From assembly GCA_024399015.1 (NCBI GenBank), contig JAKSIC010000030.1, positions 1 to 34,470 of the forward strand: a stretch of 34,470 bases of DNA, in the 5' to 3' direction. Source of the DNA: Fibrobacter sp. (GTDB taxonomy: Bacteria; Fibrobacterota; Fibrobacteria; Fibrobacterales; Fibrobacteraceae). Position 1 is the stretch's first letter. Each line of letters begins with the position of its first letter. Positions 14,260-23,144 of this stretch are shown piece by piece. Below the pieces are notes generated by a model. That model was given only the letters and a program-made list of their open reading frames with translations. It did not search any database and was not told the DNA's origin. The position numbers were made by a program, and so were the translations under genes.

Positions 14260-15041
14260 GTAAAGTGATCGCCATATGCAACCAGAAGGGTGGTGTAGGT
14301 AAGACTACCACCGCTGTGAATCTGGCTGCAAGTTTTGCCGCTCTGGAGAAGAGAACTCTCCTCATCGACATGGACCCCCAGGGCAACGCATCCCAGGGTC
14401 TGGGTTTCAACGACATGCAGGACGTGGATGTCCACGAAATTCTGAATCTTGCAGAAAACCCGGATAACATCACTTATGATAATCTCAAGGAAGCAATCCT
14501 TGATACTAGCCTTGATTTCCTGAAGATCATCACTTCCGGTCCGGACCTTGCCATCATGGAAATCGAACTGGTGAACGTCATGAGCCGCGAACGTCGTCTC
14601 GAACGCGTGATGAATGTTCTGAAGCAGAACTTCGACTTTATCATCATCGATGCACCTCCCAGCTTGAACTTGTTAACACTTAACGTTCTCACGGCTGCAA
14701 CCAGCGTACTTATCCCGGTGCAGTGTGAATATTATGCCCTTCAGGGTATGACTGAACTTTTCAAGACTATCCGCGAAGTTCAGAAGAACCTGAATGCAAA
14801 CCTGAAGATCGAAGGTGCTCTCCTCACCATGTACGATTCTCGTCTCAGCCTCTGCAAGCAGGTTGCCGAAGAAGTTCGTGAAAACTTGAGCGACACCGTG
14901 TTCCAGGCAATGATTCCCCGTAACGTGAAGTTGAGTGAAGCTCCCTCTCATGGTAAGCCGGCCATCCTGTACGATGTACAGAGTAGCGGTGCCCAGGCAT
15001 ACATGAAGTTGGCAGAAGAAATTTTGAACAGGGATAAGTAG
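14256..15041 (+). CDS. parA: Chromosome-partitioning ATPase ParA/Soj
   Basis: 261 residues, the usual size for chromosomal ParA without an N-terminal DNA-binding domain. The deviant Walker A, KGGVGKTTT at about 11-19, marks the MinD/ParA class; LLIDMDPQGNAS is motif A' and IIIDAPPSLNLL is Walker B. ATP-bound dimers bind nucleoid DNA, and ParB-parS complexes move along the gradient. It overlaps rsmG and is 8 bp from parB; six parS sites lie within 8 kb upstream. Confidence 0.97.
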   Translation: MSKVIAICNQKGGVGKTTTAVNLAASFAALEKRTLLIDMDPQGNASQGLGFNDMQDVDVHEILNLAENPDNITYDNLKEAILDTSLDFLKIITSGPDLAIMEIELVNVMSRERRLERVMNVLKQNFDFIIIDAPPSLNLLTLNVLTAATSVLIPVQCEYYALQGMTELFKTIREVQKNLNANLKIEGALLTMYDSRLSLCKQVAEEVRENLSDTVFQAMIPRNVKLSEAPSHGKPAILYDVQSSGAQAYMKLAEEILNRDK

Positions 15042-15049
15042 GTTTTATA

Positions 15050-16042
15050 ATGGGTAAGAAATCTTTCGCATTCGGTAGCAGTCTGGGCGCTATGCTCCAG
15101 AAGAGCAACATCAATATTTCTGACTTGAATTCTTCCAGCGAATCTGTCAACAGTGAAGACAAGAATTCTGAAAACCAGCAGAAGATTGTTGAAATCGATG
15201 TCAACCTGGTTGACCCCAACCCGTTCCAGCCTCGTAAGTCTTTCAACGACGACGAACTTTTGGAACTTGCCGAAACCATCGAAAAGCATGGTCTGATTCA
15301 GCCCATCACTGTCCGCAAGGTGGGCGACCGTTACCAGATCATCAGCGGTGAACGTCGTACCCGCGCTACCAAGCTTGCTGGTCTTTCTACCATCAAGGCT
15401 CAGGTCTATGAAAACCTGGACGACAAGATCATGGGCGAATGGGCCCTTATCGAAAACATCCAGCGTGTGGACTTGAACCCTGTTGAAGTTGCACAGTCTT
15501 ATCAACAATTGATCGAACTTCACGGCTATACCCACGATGATTTGGCCAAGACTGTTGGTAAGTCCCGCTCTGCAATCACCAATGCACTTCGTTTGCTGAA
15601 GCTCCCGACTCAGGTTCTTGACTGGATCCAGGAAGGCAAGATTGCTTCCGGCGCCGCACGCGCCCTCTGCTCCGACAAGGTTGAAAACGCAGAAGAGCTG
15701 GCAAAGCGCATCATCGAAGAAGGCCTGAACGTCCGTCAGATTGAAGCCATCATCCGCGGTGAAGAAATTGCACCTGCAGCTCAGCCGGCTGAATCCACCG
15801 AGGAACCGGTGGAAGTTCACAGTGGCAACGAAGCTGATTCCGGTGAAACACCGGCACAGCCTGCACCCAAGCGTGAACTCAGCGCCGACTTGAAGAATTT
15901 CGAAAACCGTCTCGAAACTTTCTTCGGCACCAAGGTCCAGCTGAATCCCAGCGCATCTTCCGAATCCAAGGGCACCATCGTCATCAACTACTATAGCATG
16001 GACGACCTGACCCGAATCCAGGAACTGATGGAAAACCGCTAA
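15050..16042 (+). CDS. parB: Chromosome-partitioning protein ParB/Spo0J
   Basis: 330 residues. The N-terminal CTP-binding ParB/Srx fold includes PNPFQPRK, ISGERRTRA and ENIQRVDLNPVE; in this family these bind CTP and drive clamp closure on parS. A helix-turn-helix follows (LAKTVGKSRSAITNALRLL), which recognises parS. A Glu/Pro-rich linker (about 235-275) joins a C-terminal dimerisation domain. The first 40 residues are Ser/Asn-rich. All catalytic signatures look intact. It is followed after 13 bp by the M23 peptidase gene. Confidence 0.97.
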   Translation: MGKKSFAFGSSLGAMLQKSNINISDLNSSSESVNSEDKNSENQQKIVEIDVNLVDPNPFQPRKSFNDDELLELAETIEKHGLIQPITVRKVGDRYQIISGERRTRATKLAGLSTIKAQVYENLDDKIMGEWALIENIQRVDLNPVEVAQSYQQLIELHGYTHDDLAKTVGKSRSAITNALRLLKLPTQVLDWIQEGKIASGAARALCSDKVENAEELAKRIIEEGLNVRQIEAIIRGEEIAPAAQPAESTEEPVEVHSGNEADSGETPAQPAPKRELSADLKNFENRLETFFGTKVQLNPSASSESKGTIVINYYSMDDLTRIQELMENR

Positions 16043-16055
16043 CCCGAGGCACAAC

Positions 16056-16856
16056 TTGAAGGGTAAGTTTTATACCATACAGATTATTCCGGAAGATTCC
16101 AACGGAATCAAGAAATTCCGCATATCCACAAAGTGGTTCCTTGCGCTGAAAATTTTCTTGGTTTTGTTGATAGCCGTTACCGGAGTGTTCATCTACAAGA
16201 TGGGAAGCATTTCTAGGACTCTCGTACGCTATGAAAAGATGCGCGTGTCCAATGCCCAGCTCATCAAGCAAAACAAGAACTACGAAGAGCTGTTCTCCCG
16301 TCTCGACTCCATTTGGATCCTGGAAGGAAGAATTCAGAACATTCTCGGAACTTTCATCGAGAACGATTCCAATAAGATCAACAGCCTTATCGACCAGAAC
16401 AAGTTTGCCCACACTCCCTCCGAAAAAATCGAAGTGGACTACGAAGGCATTCACGGCTGGATCCCCATGGAAGAAAAAATCCGTCTGGAACGTATTCCAA
16501 ACGTGCTTCCGGTGGTTGGCATCGTCAGCAAGAAGTTCTCTGAAAATAATGAACATTTGGGCACCGACTTTTCAGCAAAGTCCGGAAACCCGATTTTCGC
16601 TTCCGGCAGTGGTGTCGTTCTTTCGGCAGGTCCCGAAGGCGAACTGGGTAACACCGTCGTCATCGACCACAAGAACGGTTACGTTTCTACCTATTCACAC
16701 ATGAAGGAAATCAGGACCAAAAAGGGTCGCTCTGTCAACAAGGGCGAAGTCATCGGTACCATCGGTGAAACCGGGAACGCAAGCGCTCCCCATCTTCACT
16801 ATTCCATCACCAAGGATGGAAAGGCTCTGGATCCCGAGTCCTTCTTCAACTACTAA
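16056..16856 (+). CDS. M23 (LytM) peptidase with membrane anchor and coiled coil
   Basis: 266 residues from a TTG, with GAGG 7 nt upstream. One membrane segment at about 29-47 leaves a short cytoplasmic N-terminus; residues 50-110 look coiled coil; the LytM domain begins near 150. Zinc-site motifs are H-L-G-T-D (H-x3-D) and PHLHY (H-x-H), plus an intervening YSH, so it looks catalytically competent, cutting peptidoglycan cross-bridges in the periplasm. M23-bactofilin pairs are a recurrent arrangement tied to cell shape. What is notable here is its placement directly behind parB. Confidence 0.93.
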   Translation: MKGKFYTIQIIPEDSNGIKKFRISTKWFLALKIFLVLLIAVTGVFIYKMGSISRTLVRYEKMRVSNAQLIKQNKNYEELFSRLDSIWILEGRIQNILGTFIENDSNKINSLIDQNKFAHTPSEKIEVDYEGIHGWIPMEEKIRLERIPNVLPVVGIVSKKFSENNEHLGTDFSAKSGNPIFASGSGVVLSAGPEGELGNTVVIDHKNGYVSTYSHMKEIRTKKGRSVNKGEVIGTIGETGNASAPHLHYSITKDGKALDPESFFNY

Positions 16857-16879
16857 GTTTTTTCAACAAGAGGAAAACA

Positions 16880-17260
16880 ATGGCTACAAAAGAACAGGAA
16901 ATCACACAGATTGGTCATAGCGTCACCATCAAGGGCGACATCATCGGCAAGAGCGACGTCCGCGTTGCAGGCAACGTGAATGGCAGCATCGCTATCGAAG
17001 GCGAACTGATCATTGAACGCCAGGGCTATGTCGAAGGCGAAATCAAGACCAACTCTGCAGTTGTCGCTGGTTCCGTCAAGGGTAACATTGACTGCTCTGA
17101 AAAGCTCATCCTTGAAAGCAACTCCCAGTTTGTCGGCAACATCAAGACCAAGTTGCTCATCATCCAGGAAGGTGCAGTTTTCCAGGGTAACTGCCAGATG
17201 GGTGCTACTTCCCAGCCTAAGCAGCAGGAAAAGCAGCCTGCAAAGGAAATCAATCTCTAA
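16880..17260 (+). CDS. Bactofilin
   Basis: 126 residues: a short N-terminal tail, a central beta-helical bactofilin domain (about 12-105) built from short repeats with Val/Ile every second position (for example VNGSIAIEGELIIERQGYVEGEI), and a Gln/Lys/Pro-rich tail. Bactofilins form non-polar filaments without nucleotide and scaffold cell-wall enzymes or ParABS complexes. GAGGAAA lies 6-7 nt upstream. It ends the rsmG-parA-parB-M23 operon. Strong family match. Confidence 0.95.
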   Translation: MATKEQEITQIGHSVTIKGDIIGKSDVRVAGNVNGSIAIEGELIIERQGYVEGEIKTNSAVVAGSVKGNIDCSEKLILESNSQFVGNIKTKLLIIQEGAVFQGNCQMGATSQPKQQEKQPAKEINL

Positions 17261-17526
17261 TCAACACACTTACTAATAATCTCTACTTATTTATATAAAT
17301 AGTATTGATTATTGGTCGGGTGAATAGTTGATAGAATTTTCAAACGGAAAATATATCACATTGATTTTCAATCAGTTATGGATTTAACTCAATCGTGGTG
17401 AAATGTTGAAAATTCAAAACTTATTCACTTTTTTCAACGTTGATTAGTGTTGAAGGTTAGTTTTCAATATTAGTTCACAGAGAAATCACAGAACAGTATT
17501 GAAAACTCTGCCGAAAATCTTACTTT
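17261..17526. other. AT-rich gap with TGTTGA-type boxes
   Basis: No gene is credible. It contains a palindromic ATTTATATAAAT (about 17289-17300), TTATTCACT (17421-17429, one mismatch to a DnaA box), TCAACGTTGA (17434-17443) and two TGTTGA words (17404, 17449). The same box type is dense at 6.2-6.6 kb, which suggests a common binding protein. Confidence 0.4.
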
Positions 17527-17598
17527 GTGCATGATTATAGTCACAAAAGCGAGAAATTTTCAAAAACTTACACAACTGTTACAACGAATAACTTATAT

Positions 17599-17610
17599 TA
17601 TAACCACTAT
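17599..17610 (+). promoter_or_regulatory. -10 box 6 nt before the phosphoesterase start
   Basis: TATAAC (17599-17604), then six bases, then ATG at 17611; no Shine-Dalgarno. Candidate leaderless start. Confidence 0.4.
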
Positions 17611-18354
17611 ATGGGTTCTGAAGTTCTAAAAATAGGCCAAATTTCCGATTTGCACATCGGTGACGACGAAAGCCTGGTCCAGGATATCGACGTCCGTGCA
17701 AACTTTATGAAGGCCTTGAAGTCCGAGTCGATGAAGGGAATTGACCTCTTGGTCCTTTCCGGTGACTTGGCTAATGAAGATGCAGAACCTGGTGCATACA
17801 AGTATATCGCTGACATCATCAAGGGTCTTGATGTACCTTGTTGTGTAATTCCCGGAAATCATGACCGCATTGAAGTTATGGAACAGCACCTTGATCTAAA
17901 GGGCAAGGTCCATAATGGTAAGTGCTATTATCGCTACGATATCGCCGGCAGAAGCATTTTCTTCTTGGATAGTGCTTGCGGCGAAGTTTCCAGTGAACAG
18001 CTGGATTGGCTGAAGGATGAAGCTGCCAAGGTCAAGGGTGAAATTCTTTTGTTCGTTCACCATCCGCCTTGCCACTGCGGACACCGCTTCATGGATCTTC
18101 GTTTCTATATGAAGAACATGTTGGAAGTCCAGAAGGTGCTGGCTGAAATCCCGAACCTTACGCATATTTTCACAGGACACTACCATCAAGAGTTCGAAGT
18201 GTCGCTGGGACGTCAAATGGTTCATGTAGCACCTGCATGCCAGATGCAAATTGATCCGAACACCCCCTATTTTAACCTGAAAAGTTCCGCTCCGGGCTGG
18301 CAAGTTATTAATTGGGGAGAAAATTTCGTAGATTCTAAAGTTTATTTCGAATAA
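17611..18354 (+). CDS. Calcineurin-like metallophosphoesterase, CpdA-like
   Basis: 247 residues from the ATG at 17611; the frame is open further upstream but the homologous part begins here. The five metal-binding motifs are in order: SDLHIG (D-x-H), SGDLANED (GD), PGNHDR (GNHD), FVHHPP (H) and TGHYHQEF (GHxH). This is the arrangement of class III cyclic-nucleotide phosphodiesterases such as CpdA, but the exact phosphodiester or phosphomonoester substrate cannot be told. It stands alone; tRNA-Met follows with its own promoter. Confidence 0.9.
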   Translation: MGSEVLKIGQISDLHIGDDESLVQDIDVRANFMKALKSESMKGIDLLVLSGDLANEDAEPGAYKYIADIIKGLDVPCCVIPGNHDRIEVMEQHLDLKGKVHNGKCYYRYDIAGRSIFFLDSACGEVSSEQLDWLKDEAAKVKGEILLFVHHPPCHCGHRFMDLRFYMKNMLEVQKVLAEIPNLTHIFTGHYHQEFEVSLGRQMVHVAPACQMQIDPNTPYFNLKSSAPGWQVINWGENFVDSKVYFE

Positions 18355-18358
18355 CCCC

Positions 18359-18387
18359 TTGAAATAATTTTAGTCTTTATCTAAATT
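18359..18387 (+). promoter_or_regulatory. Sigma-70-type promoter of tRNA-Met
   Basis: TTGAAA (18359-18364), 17-bp spacer, TAAATT (18382-18387); the tRNA begins 12 bp further. It overlaps the TAA-adjacent end of the preceding gene by no coding base. Confidence 0.6.
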
Positions 18388-18399
18388 TGGTGAAACTTT

Positions 18400-18472
18400 G
18401 GCGGCTTAGCTCAGTTGGTAGAGCGTCGGAATCATAATCCGCAGGTCTGTGGTTCGAGCCCACAAGCCGCTA
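18400..18472 (+). tRNA. tRNA-Met (CAU)
   Basis: A full cloverleaf: acceptor 18400-18406 with 18465-18471, D arm GCTC/GAGC, anticodon loop ATCATAA giving CAU, T arm TGTGG-TTCGAGC-CCACA. CCA is not encoded; the discriminator is A. The first acceptor pair is G-U and the outermost anticodon-stem pair is T-C. It is not an initiator by acceptor sequence. A CAU anticodon could also be tRNA-Ile2 after lysidine modification. Confidence 0.9.
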
Positions 18473-18491
18473 GTATTAAAAAGAGGCAGAT

Positions 18492-18923
18492 ATGTCAAAA
18501 CGAATTCTCGCAATCACGTTCTTGATTATCGCCTCTTTTTTTGTTGCCTGCTCTGAAGAAGAACAGGTTAAGCCGCAGATGGAACAGCTTCAGGTTCAGA
18601 CCCCGAAGTCTGTGCCTATCGTGCAGGTAGATGCCTTCACTGCTCCGGCTTCTTCCGCAATCACTACTGAAAAGGCCAAGTATTATGCAAAGGCAAGCGC
18701 AGGCCTTATGGAACTTGGTTTCCGCTGGTCTGACCGCATCGATAGAGCCGGTGAAGCAGAAAAGGTCCAGATCCTGAATGCATACAATGTTGCACGTGAC
18801 CAGCTCTGTGCACGAATCGGTCTCGCAGGTATCGCCGAATATAACTGGATTACCACTGTCGCCCTCCCGGATCCCAAGAACAAGGCTGTGTTCGAAAGCG
18901 CCGGCGTCAAGACGAACAACTAA
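18492..18923 (+). CDS. Hypothetical lipoprotein
   Basis: 143 residues with a lipobox Phe-Val-Ala-Cys (Cys20) and an acidic Ser-Glu-Glu-Glu after it. The linker (22-60) is Gln/Pro/Val-rich; the rest is mainly helical (AKYYAKASAGLMELGFRWSDRI). No known motif. AGAGG lies 7 nt before the ATG. It starts 19 bp after tRNA-Met and may be co-transcribed with it; a good terminator follows. Confidence 0.8.
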   Translation: MSKRILAITFLIIASFFVACSEEEQVKPQMEQLQVQTPKSVPIVQVDAFTAPASSAITTEKAKYYAKASAGLMELGFRWSDRIDRAGEAEKVQILNAYNVARDQLCARIGLAGIAEYNWITTVALPDPKNKAVFESAGVKTNN

Positions 18924-18965
18924 TCGCATTGGTTGATGCCGTGCAAAGCGGCGCAGGATTTTATG

Positions 18966-18992
18966 GCGGGCTTTTTGGCCTGCTTTTTTTTT
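18966..18992 (+). terminator. Rho-independent terminator
   Basis: GCGGGC (18966-18971) pairs with GCCTGC (18978-18983), one G-U pair, followed by nine T. Confidence 0.85.
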
Positions 18993-19122
18993 GGGATTTT
19001 TCTCTAAAAAAATTTCATGGTGACTTTATCGCCTGATTTAAGTGCTTAATCGGGAAAAACAGATGTGCATGTTGCCTACCTTGCTTTTTTTATTTATTAT
19101 GGGCTAAAAATTTAAGAGAACC

Positions 19123-20694
19123 ATGTTCCGTCTACTTGTCATAAGTCTATTGCTTGTTGTTTCTGCGTGTTGGTCGCAGATTCAGTTGGACAGTGCAGAC
19201 CGCATCAAAGCAATTCGAATTCTCCTGGAGAAGGATTCTGTCATCAGTGTCCAGCAGGCCATGGAACTGCGCGACTACTTACGCCATCTCGATAATATCT
19301 CCCCGGCAAAATCCGCCGATGATGTGAACGATTCCTGGAGAAGCAGCCCTCTGCTTTCGGAGGCCGCCGTCTCCAAGAACAGTATTTCCGCCCCGATAAT
19401 TGCTGGCGAAGTTCTTGGCCAGAATGTCTTTGTATGGTCGTGGGACTACTATGTGCTCAACAAGGATTACGCCCATACCAATCTTGATTATTGGAAGCGT
19501 AATTTAAGGGAAGGCTGGGACTGGGACCACAATCATTGGGCCATCAATTTTTATGGACATCCTTACCAAGGTTCCATGTACTACGCCGCGGCACGTTCGG
19601 GCGGTTATGGGTTTTACCGCAGCCTGCTCTGGGCGGGACTTGGCAGTCTAACATGGGAAATGTTTGCGGAAACCGAGTACCCTGCGCCCAATGACCTTGT
19701 GACTACCACGATCGCGGGGTCCATGTACGGTGAAGTTCTTTATAGGCTTTCTAGACTCGTCTATAATAAGAAGGAAGTTCCCTGGTACAGGCAATTGGCG
19801 GCATTCGTCCTGGAGCCTGCCGGATTCTTGCAACGCAAGGTCTTCGGTAATAGGGATCCTTACATCGGTTGGGTTCCCATCGAGCTTACAATTGCTGTTG
19901 GTGGCGGTTCCCGATTTGGCAGTGACTACCGATTCGGTACAAAGGCGGCTGATGAACTTGACAAGGAGTGGAACGACCATTATGCATTTCTTGCCGGCCA
20001 TCTGGAATATGGTAAGCCCTACAATATCGTAAAGCAGCCTTTTGATTATTTCACTCTCGACGCTACAGGCGAAGTCGGTTTCGAAGGCGGCGTGCTTCAG
20101 CTTGATGTGATGGGAAAGCTGAGGAACAATGGCATTCACGGCAATGGCCATTGGCTTGATTTCTCTGTGAACCTGGACTATGAATCTTTCTACGGCGACC
20201 TGGCGACGGTCAGCACTATTTCTCTTGGCGGCGCCTTGGATCTTGCCTTGTGGCTTACTCCCAACTTGCGTTTCCGTGTTATGAATCAGGCTTACTGGAT
20301 TGTCCTTGGTACAGCCGACATGGGCTATGATGACATTATCAAGGAAATGCATCCGGAATATGAAAACAACATGAACAACTACCAGTACAATACTGGTGCC
20401 AAGTACAGCTTAATGTTGGAAGTTCAGTACAAGCAGAAGTTCCGCGTGTATAACAAACTTGTGGTGGATGCCATGCGAACCATTCCTAATTCGTTGCCCC
20501 ATTATGGCGCCAACGGATGGGACTTCCTCGTGTTGAACAATACGTTCCTGGAATACACCGTGAATTCCTGGTTGCAGATCGGAAGCCGTCTTGATACATA
20601 TGTCAAGATGGCAGCCTACTCCAATGGTTTGTTTGAGCCTATGAGCCGCAGAATTTTCAACTACGGTGCATATTGCAATTTCCACATTTTCTAG
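19123..20694 (+). CDS. DUF3943 outer-membrane-type protein
   Basis: 523 residues. A signal peptide (1-18) precedes a helical region, then the DUF3943 signature at about 140-210: NHWAINFYGHPYQGSMYYAAARS, a GSLTWEMFAE segment, PAPNDLVTTT and GSMYGEVLYRLS. The C-terminal half alternates short aromatic beta strands and ends in Phe, as in outer-membrane barrels. The family is of unknown function and found in Bacteroidetes-like envelopes. The ATG follows AAGAGAACC, a weak ribosome site. It converges on the histidine acid phosphatase gene with a 27-bp gap. Confidence 0.85.
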   Translation: MFRLLVISLLLVVSACWSQIQLDSADRIKAIRILLEKDSVISVQQAMELRDYLRHLDNISPAKSADDVNDSWRSSPLLSEAAVSKNSISAPIIAGEVLGQNVFVWSWDYYVLNKDYAHTNLDYWKRNLREGWDWDHNHWAINFYGHPYQGSMYYAAARSGGYGFYRSLLWAGLGSLTWEMFAETEYPAPNDLVTTTIAGSMYGEVLYRLSRLVYNKKEVPWYRQLAAFVLEPAGFLQRKVFGNRDPYIGWVPIELTIAVGGGSRFGSDYRFGTKAADELDKEWNDHYAFLAGHLEYGKPYNIVKQPFDYFTLDATGEVGFEGGVLQLDVMGKLRNNGIHGNGHWLDFSVNLDYESFYGDLATVSTISLGGALDLALWLTPNLRFRVMNQAYWIVLGTADMGYDDIIKEMHPEYENNMNNYQYNTGAKYSLMLEVQYKQKFRVYNKLVVDAMRTIPNSLPHYGANGWDFLVLNNTFLEYTVNSWLQIGSRLDTYVKMAAYSNGLFEPMSRRIFNYGAYCNFHIF

Positions 20695-20721
20695 ACTGCG
20701 GAAAATTTCCTAGACGAAATC

Positions 20722-22140
20722 CTACTGGATTTTCTTGCTGTAGAATTCTCTAACATCGTCCCAGCGGTAGTAAGGTGCCGTTGGGCATTTTTCATTCTTG
20801 GCGAGCTTTGCCTGGTCGCAATTGATGGGTGCGGTAACTTCCAGCTCATTGTAGAGGAACTTTACGAGGATGGGCTTGGTGGAAACTGCGCCGGGCTTGG
20901 AACTGGTAACGGAGCTGCGCGGGTCCTTGTAGAAGACCATCTGGAGGTTTGCCGCCATGGGGATGATCTTGAAGTCGGTCCATTGTTCATGAAGTTTCGA
21001 GAGGTCCCTGACCTGGGCGCTTGCGATGCTAAGTTCCATGAGGCCTGCCAGCGGAAGGATGGCGGTATCGTGGCCGAAGCGTAGAGTTGCTGCTGCGGGA
21101 TCTTCGTCAAAGCGAATGACTTTATCGGCTTCGTCCATGATGTGCTTCAGAACAGGCTTTGCAGTGTTGATGCCGTCATCGCCTGTAAGGGGGCAGGTAC
21201 CGAGAACGCTGTACCACCAGGCGTTCTGTGCCTTCCAGCGGTTCAGTTTCTCCTGCTTGCTGAAGAGCCTGTCAAAAATGATCAGGCTGTTGTCTTCCTC
21301 CATTCCCTGGAGGCTGCCGCTGATTTCGAACATCTTGTTGTAGAGATCGGAGACGTTGATATTTTTCTGGACGTAGGTGGTGTCCGCAAAGAGAGTTTGT
21401 TCAAAATTCCTTGTGGAGATGTTCTGCCACAGCTTATCGCTTTCAGCCTTGTACTCGGCGGTTTCCGCGTAGTTTTTGGTGATGTCGAAGCTGAAGGTGT
21501 TGATGAAAGCCATAAGGCTCTTGCCTGTTTCCTGATGGATTTCGACCTTGGGCTTCTGCGCACGGAGTTCACCAAGGAAGGCGCTCATGCTGAGGATGCA
21601 ACGTCCGGATGTGCTTGCGTACGCGTCGACGTGTGCGGGAACTTTTCTGCCCTTGGCGCCTGCGCGGTTTGCAGTCGCGCGATCGTTGAACACCTCGGGA
21701 AAGTTCTTCACCATTCTTCTTGCGATGCCTTCATGCTGCTTGGCGCCAAGAGCGGTAAGGTCGCCGGCCCGAGAGGCGGCCTTGTCCATCAGGAGTTTGG
21801 AGGCGGCCATGACGTACTTGCCTGTCATGGAAAGTGCCTTGGCGGTATCGGCCTTTGCCAAGGTCTCGTAGATGTACTTGTAGTCATCGGCGCTGTAATG
21901 ATAGCGGCTTCCGTGACGTCCGTAATGGCTGATATAGAAAGGCTTGTAGCCTGCAGGCGCCTTGGTGTACTTTACGGAATTGTCCGGCTCCTGGTAGGGA
22001 AGGTAACCGCTTGCGGTATATTCCGGATGGGCAAGCATCAGGCTGTCGGTAGTTTGGGCGTTAGCCTGCAGTGCAAGAAAAGCGATTCCTGCGGTAACAG
22101 GAAAAAGCCACTTATATGTCTTAGAAAAAAAATCGCGCAT
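20722..22140 (-). CDS. Histidine acid phosphatase (clade-2), phytase/MINPP-like
   Basis: 472 residues with a signal peptide (about 1-29, ending ANAQ). The catalytic RHGxR motif is Arg75-His76-Gly77-Ser78-Arg79 (SHYGRHGSRYHY) and the proton-donor HD motif is in FGHDTAILPLAG near residue 355. Clade-2 histidine phosphatases form a phosphohistidine and hydrolyse phytate, inositol polyphosphates or sugar phosphates; the length and the YGRHGSRY sequence resemble multiple inositol polyphosphate phosphatases. The enzyme should be periplasmic or secreted, where it could release phosphate from plant phytate. Substrate is inference. Confidence 0.9.
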   Translation of the reverse strand: MRDFFSKTYKWLFPVTAGIAFLALQANAQTTDSLMLAHPEYTASGYLPYQEPDNSVKYTKAPAGYKPFYISHYGRHGSRYHYSADDYKYIYETLAKADTAKALSMTGKYVMAASKLLMDKAASRAGDLTALGAKQHEGIARRMVKNFPEVFNDRATANRAGAKGRKVPAHVDAYASTSGRCILSMSAFLGELRAQKPKVEIHQETGKSLMAFINTFSFDITKNYAETAEYKAESDKLWQNISTRNFEQTLFADTTYVQKNINVSDLYNKMFEISGSLQGMEEDNSLIIFDRLFSKQEKLNRWKAQNAWWYSVLGTCPLTGDDGINTAKPVLKHIMDEADKVIRFDEDPAAATLRFGHDTAILPLAGLMELSIASAQVRDLSKLHEQWTDFKIIPMAANLQMVFYKDPRSSVTSSKPGAVSTKPILVKFLYNELEVTAPINCDQAKLAKNEKCPTAPYYRWDDVREFYSKKIQ

Positions 22141-22211
22141 CGGATCAAGATCCTTCTTTTGAACTGCTAAAATATAAATCTATTTTTAATGAGTAAAGTG
22201 TTGGAAGATAT

Positions 22212-23126
22212 ATGCAGATATGCCTGACTAAATTTTTCTTATGGACCATCATAGCTTGCCTCTTCTTGAGTATGCAGGTCTATGCCGAATCTTCTATTGT
22301 GGAGCGGTTCGACAAGCCCTACTCTTTGCGGCTGCTAATCAACTATAACTATATGTCCTTGTGGAATAGTAACGATGATAGGCATACTTTGCGTTCTATG
22401 CGTCCTGTGGATGTTGGTATTGGCGCAGGCTTCAAGGATTTCTTCTTTGACTTCAAGTATTCCATGGGTTTTACATCCGGGGATAACAATTTTGCCACGA
22501 GTTGTTTTGACACTGGTCTAGATTTCTTTCCCAAGGATTTATGGCTTCATTTGAAGTTCCGTGGATACCAGGGTTTTTCGTACAGTGAAGATAAGGACGA
22601 AAAGGAAGATGATGTTTTGGTGGATGACGATGGGGTAAAACTGGACTTTCGCCAAAGGGACATCTTTGCGTCGGCCATCTGGGTTACAGCAGGCAGGGAA
22701 CAGTTCTCGGTTCGTGCACCCTTCTTTTTGGATCGGATTCAGAGTAAATCGGCTGGCAGCTTACTCTTTGGTGGCAAGTTTCAGGTGAGTATATCCAGGG
22801 ACCATGACAAGGTTATTGATTTCTATTCCAGCAGACGAGATGTATATAGTGCCTGGGTTCAGAGTGGCTATAGCTATACTTGGGTCTTTGATAATAATTT
22901 GTTTGTAAACATCTGGGGCTTAGTCGGTCTTGCCTTTGGTGCAACGAATGATAAGTCTTTTGGATTTATTCCCGATGTCAACGGAAAGTTTGCGTTTGGC
23001 CGTTGGCATAATTTATGGTCATGGAATATGGTGCTGCAGATGGACTATTCCCCGGCGATTTTTAGGGAATACGTGGAACATCATCTTTTGGGCAGCTTCG
23101 AGATTCTTGTGGTCAAGAGATTCTAA
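22212..23126 (+). CDS. Exported protein, DUF4421-like outer-membrane barrel
   Basis: 304 residues with a signal peptide (about 1-25, ending VYAES). The pattern of RLLINYNYMSL, then MRPVDVGIGAGFKDFFFDFKYS, resembles DUF4421 proteins, predicted outer-membrane barrels. It ends in Phe after alternating aromatic strands. An acidic loop (DKDEKEDDVLVDDDG) is probably surface-exposed. A weak GGAAG precedes the start. The lipoprotein gene follows after 18 bp, so the two are likely an operon. Confidence 0.72.
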   Translation: MQICLTKFFLWTIIACLFLSMQVYAESSIVERFDKPYSLRLLINYNYMSLWNSNDDRHTLRSMRPVDVGIGAGFKDFFFDFKYSMGFTSGDNNFATSCFDTGLDFFPKDLWLHLKFRGYQGFSYSEDKDEKEDDVLVDDDGVKLDFRQRDIFASAIWVTAGREQFSVRAPFFLDRIQSKSAGSLLFGGKFQVSISRDHDKVIDFYSSRRDVYSAWVQSGYSYTWVFDNNLFVNIWGLVGLAFGATNDKSFGFIPDVNGKFAFGRWHNLWSWNMVLQMDYSPAIFREYVEHHLLGSFEILVVKRF

Positions 23127-23144
23127 ACTTTTGGAGGTTAGTCT

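Noticed and set aside
14948-16054. Long frame opposite parB
   Set aside because: Shadow of parB; no ribosome site and no recognisable protein pattern.
18789-18804. CACGTG within TGTTGCACGTGACCAG
   Set aside because: Only the left half matches the parS consensus; it lies in a lipoprotein gene far from the cluster.
21142-22170. Long plus-strand frame over the histidine acid phosphatase
   Set aside because: The minus-strand protein has signal peptide, RHGxR and HD motifs; the other frame has none.
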